8,064 nucleotides of DNA, from contig DASSGZ010000368.1 of NCBI GenBank assembly GCA_035693165.1, positions 1-8,064 on the forward strand, given 5' to 3'. The notes beneath the pieces were generated by a model, which worked only from the letters and a program-made list of their open reading frames with translations, did no database searches and was not told where the DNA came from. The DNA is from JAICKM01 sp035693165. GTDB taxonomy: Bacteria > Chloroflexota > Chloroflexia > QHBQ01 > JAICKM01. Position numbers and translations under genes: made by a program. Positions 6,796-8,064 of the stretch are shown here, one piece after another; within the stretch, counting starts at the first letter, position 1, and each line of letters opens with the position of its first letter.

Positions 6796-6858
6796 ATGCG
6801 ATGTGGACCACTGCATCCGGCAAGGCAGTGGCGGATTTATCGGCAAAAGGGCCGGGCG

Positions 6859-6909
6859 ATGAGCGGCGCCGTGACACGCCCCTCCCAGTTGGCCCAGGTT
6901 ATACCTTGA
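6859..6909 (+). CDS. Possible 16-residue leader peptide
   Basis: ATG 6859 is preceded by AAGGG with 7-base spacing and encodes MSGAVTRPSQLAQVIP, ending at TGA 6907-6909. The stop codon shares its last base with the following AAAGGAGG ribosome site. Its placement in the leader of the ATPase gene would suit a translated leader peptide that controls the downstream gene. It shows no run of a single amino acid as in classic attenuators, and an ORF of this size is easily accidental. Confidence 0.25.
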   Translation: MSGAVTRPSQLAQVIP

Positions 6910-6916
6910 AAGGAGG
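6909..6916 (+). promoter_or_regulatory. Consensus Shine-Dalgarno far from the ATPase start
   Basis: AAAGGAGG is a near-perfect complement of the 16S rRNA tail, yet no ATG, GTG or TTG in any frame follows at normal spacing. The first credible start is ATG 6968, 51 bases further on. A possible hairpin at 6917-6959 would fill the gap and leave 8 bases between the paired region and ATG. The match is seen directly; the bridging structure is inference. Confidence 0.45.
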
Positions 6917-6967
6917 GCGGTCGAGCACGCGCGGGTCGCAGGCCCGGCACGCACGCCGCACAGACAT

Positions 6968-8023
6968 ATGACAAACGGAAAACGGATCAACCCCCTCAGC
7001 CGGCGCCCGCGCCGGCAGCGCCTGGTGGTCGCCGTCCGCGGCGCGGCGGGCAGCGGCAAGAGCGTGTTCGCCGCCACGATGGCCGACGCCGGGCTGGGCC
7101 GCCTTTGCTACTTCGACGTGGAGCGCAAGGCCCGGCTGCTGCCGGGTAGCGACGGCACGCGCTTCGACGCCATCGAAGTGCAGCACCCCGACGAACTGCC
7201 CGAATTCATCGACTGGGCGCTCGAAGGCGAAGGCCGCGACCAGGGCTACGGCTGCTACGTGCTCGACTCCTGGGCGATGTACTTTGGGCGCAAGCACCGC
7301 GAGACGGTGCAGGCCGTGCGCGAGCGCACCGGCGACCCGCTGGCCCAGCCCAGCGCCGACGAGCTCGCGGCGGACCAGATGATCTTCCAGGAGGTGCTGC
7401 GCCGCCTCTGCATCGACAGCGGCGCCTGCGTGGTCGTCACCGACCAGATTGGGGCCAAGGGGCTGGAAGAGCGCGAGGAGAACGAACTGGGCCGCGTCTT
7501 GCCGATGACGAGCGGCGGTCTGGAGTACTTCGTGGACGTGATGGTCGAGGCCAGCGTGCGCGTGGGTGACTTCGAGACCGAGCGCGTGTTCCGCGTGATC
7601 AAGACCAACAGCCCGGCCTTCCCCATCGGCATGGAGTTCATCAACCCGACGTTTGCCGACTTCCTGGCCCAGTTGGGCGAAGGCGCGGTGCTCACCGCCC
7701 CCGTCGCCGAGCCGGATGTGCCCGAACTGCTGGACGAGCCGACCCCGCCGGCGCTGCTGCGCCCCGCCGGGCCGACCCTGGACGACCTGCGCGCCCTGGC
7801 CCAGGAGCACGGCCTGCGCGAAGCCGACCTGGTGGTGGCCGCGCGCCACTACTGCAACGGCAAGAGCGACCTCACCCGCCTGACCGGCGACGAGATCGCC
7901 GACCTGCACCACCGCCTGCTGGCGCGCATCGAGAAGCAGGCCGCCACGGCGCCCGCCCCGGTCGAGGAAGCCCCGGCCCTGGCCGCCGCGAACGGCACCC
8001 GCCCGCGCCAGCGCCGCGCCTAA
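6968..8023 (+). CDS. P-loop ATPase, phage AAA_24/Sak4-like (RecA-fold) recombination type
   Basis: 351 residues. Walker A is GAAGSGKS at 25-32. The strand CYFDVE at 47-52 matches the 'D-x-E' strand that follows the P-loop in this family. Walker B is CYVLDSW (Asp100), and a later strand ACVVVTDQIG (about 160-170) fits the sensor position. FRVIKTNSPAF matches the usual closing basic motif of the core. A linker rich in Pro/Glu/Ala follows, then a small helical domain (about 265-315) like those on the C-termini of phage recombination proteins, and a basic tail (PRQRRA). Sak4-like ATPases are RecA-related single-strand annealing proteins of phages, often paired with SSB; that role here is inference. 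ATG 6968 is the only in-frame start after the upstream stop at 6872, and it has no adjacent ribosome site. The gene stands alone downstream of its own promoter, and the window ends 41 bases after it, so a prophage or plasmid context cannot be judged. Confidence 0.75.
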   Translation: MTNGKRINPLSRRPRRQRLVVAVRGAAGSGKSVFAATMADAGLGRLCYFDVERKARLLPGSDGTRFDAIEVQHPDELPEFIDWALEGEGRDQGYGCYVLDSWAMYFGRKHRETVQAVRERTGDPLAQPSADELAADQMIFQEVLRRLCIDSGACVVVTDQIGAKGLEEREENELGRVLPMTSGGLEYFVDVMVEASVRVGDFETERVFRVIKTNSPAFPIGMEFINPTFADFLAQLGEGAVLTAPVAEPDVPELLDEPTPPALLRPAGPTLDDLRALAQEHGLREADLVVAARHYCNGKSDLTRLTGDEIADLHHRLLARIEKQAATAPAPVEEAPALAAANGTRPRQRRA

Positions 8024-8064
8024 CGCGCCGCCAACCCACCCAACCGCACAAACAACGGCGGCAG

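Larger units (their letters stand above)
6801..6967 (+). promoter_or_regulatory. Possibly structured 5' leader of the ATPase mRNA
   Basis: Three pairings can be drawn by eye. Hairpin 1 is CCACTGC/GCAGTGG (6808-6814/6825-6831) with a 10-base loop. Hairpin 2 is GGGCC with GGCCC (6849-6853/6891-6895) enclosing GGGCG with CGCCC (6854-6858/6877-6881), whose loop holds the ATG of a 16-codon ORF. Hairpin 3 is GCGG/CCGC (6917-6920/6956-6959) enclosing CGGG/CCCG (6932-6935/6943-6946), lying between a strong ribosome site and the ATPase ATG. It matches no riboswitch class that I recognise. High GC content makes some pairing expected by chance. Confidence 0.35.

Noticed and set aside
6808..6831. CCACTG followed by CGGCAAGGC recalls the end of a cobalamin riboswitch
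   Set aside because: The upstream riboswitch core is absent, the promoter lies immediately before it, and the downstream gene has no link to cobalamin.
6899..7912. Long open frame on the minus strand opposite the ATPase gene
   Set aside because: Antisense shadow; the plus strand carries Walker A and B motifs and the family pattern.
8027..8062. GCCGCC/GGCGGC inverted repeat after the ATPase gene as a terminator
   Set aside because: 24-base loop, no T-run, and such arms are common by chance at this GC content.

Overview
The window is a GC-rich, gene-dense stretch of a bacterial chromosome, with strongly G/C-ending codons. A membrane-associated bacterial dynamin-like GTPase, a GT39-type membrane glycosyltransferase and a large TPR protein, together with very high GC, fit a Chloroflexota-like bacterium. 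No rRNA or tRNA is present to confirm this, so the taxonomy is inference.

Layout: (1) Positions 1-3960, plus strand, form a tight cluster. It holds the 3' part of a dynamin-family GTPase (the gene starts before the window), a nitrilase-fold protein 11 bases downstream that has lost all the catalytic residues of its family, and a multi-pass GT39/ArnT-like glycosyltransferase whose ATG overlaps the previous gene by 8 bases. (2) Positions 4003-6303, minus strand and convergent with the first block, hold a TPR protein followed by a small basic coiled-coil protein. The latter ends in three exact-register 11-residue amphipathic repeats. A near-consensus sigma70 promoter lies just upstream of the TPR gene. 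(3) Positions 6304-6967 contain no convincing protein gene. They hold the TPR promoter, a local drop in GC, a REP-like palindrome, a stem-loop, and then a strong extended -10 promoter with a LexA-box-like site over its -35 area and a leader of about 167 nt with several possible hairpins. (4) Positions 6968-8023, plus strand, encode a P-loop ATPase of the phage AAA_24/Sak4-like (RecA-fold) type.

How they may work together: the dynamin, pseudo-nitrilase and glycosyltransferase genes look co-transcribed and could serve an envelope or membrane function, but no shared pathway can be shown. The TPR and coiled-coil genes look like a second unit. The Sak4-like ATPase looks like a separately controlled, possibly phage-derived recombination gene. 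Its control region is the least ordinary part of the window: a possible SOS operator, a 16-codon leader ORF, and a perfect Shine-Dalgarno sequence 51 bases from the start codon that a hairpin could bring to normal spacing. The other item most worth following is the catalytically dead nitrilase homologue.
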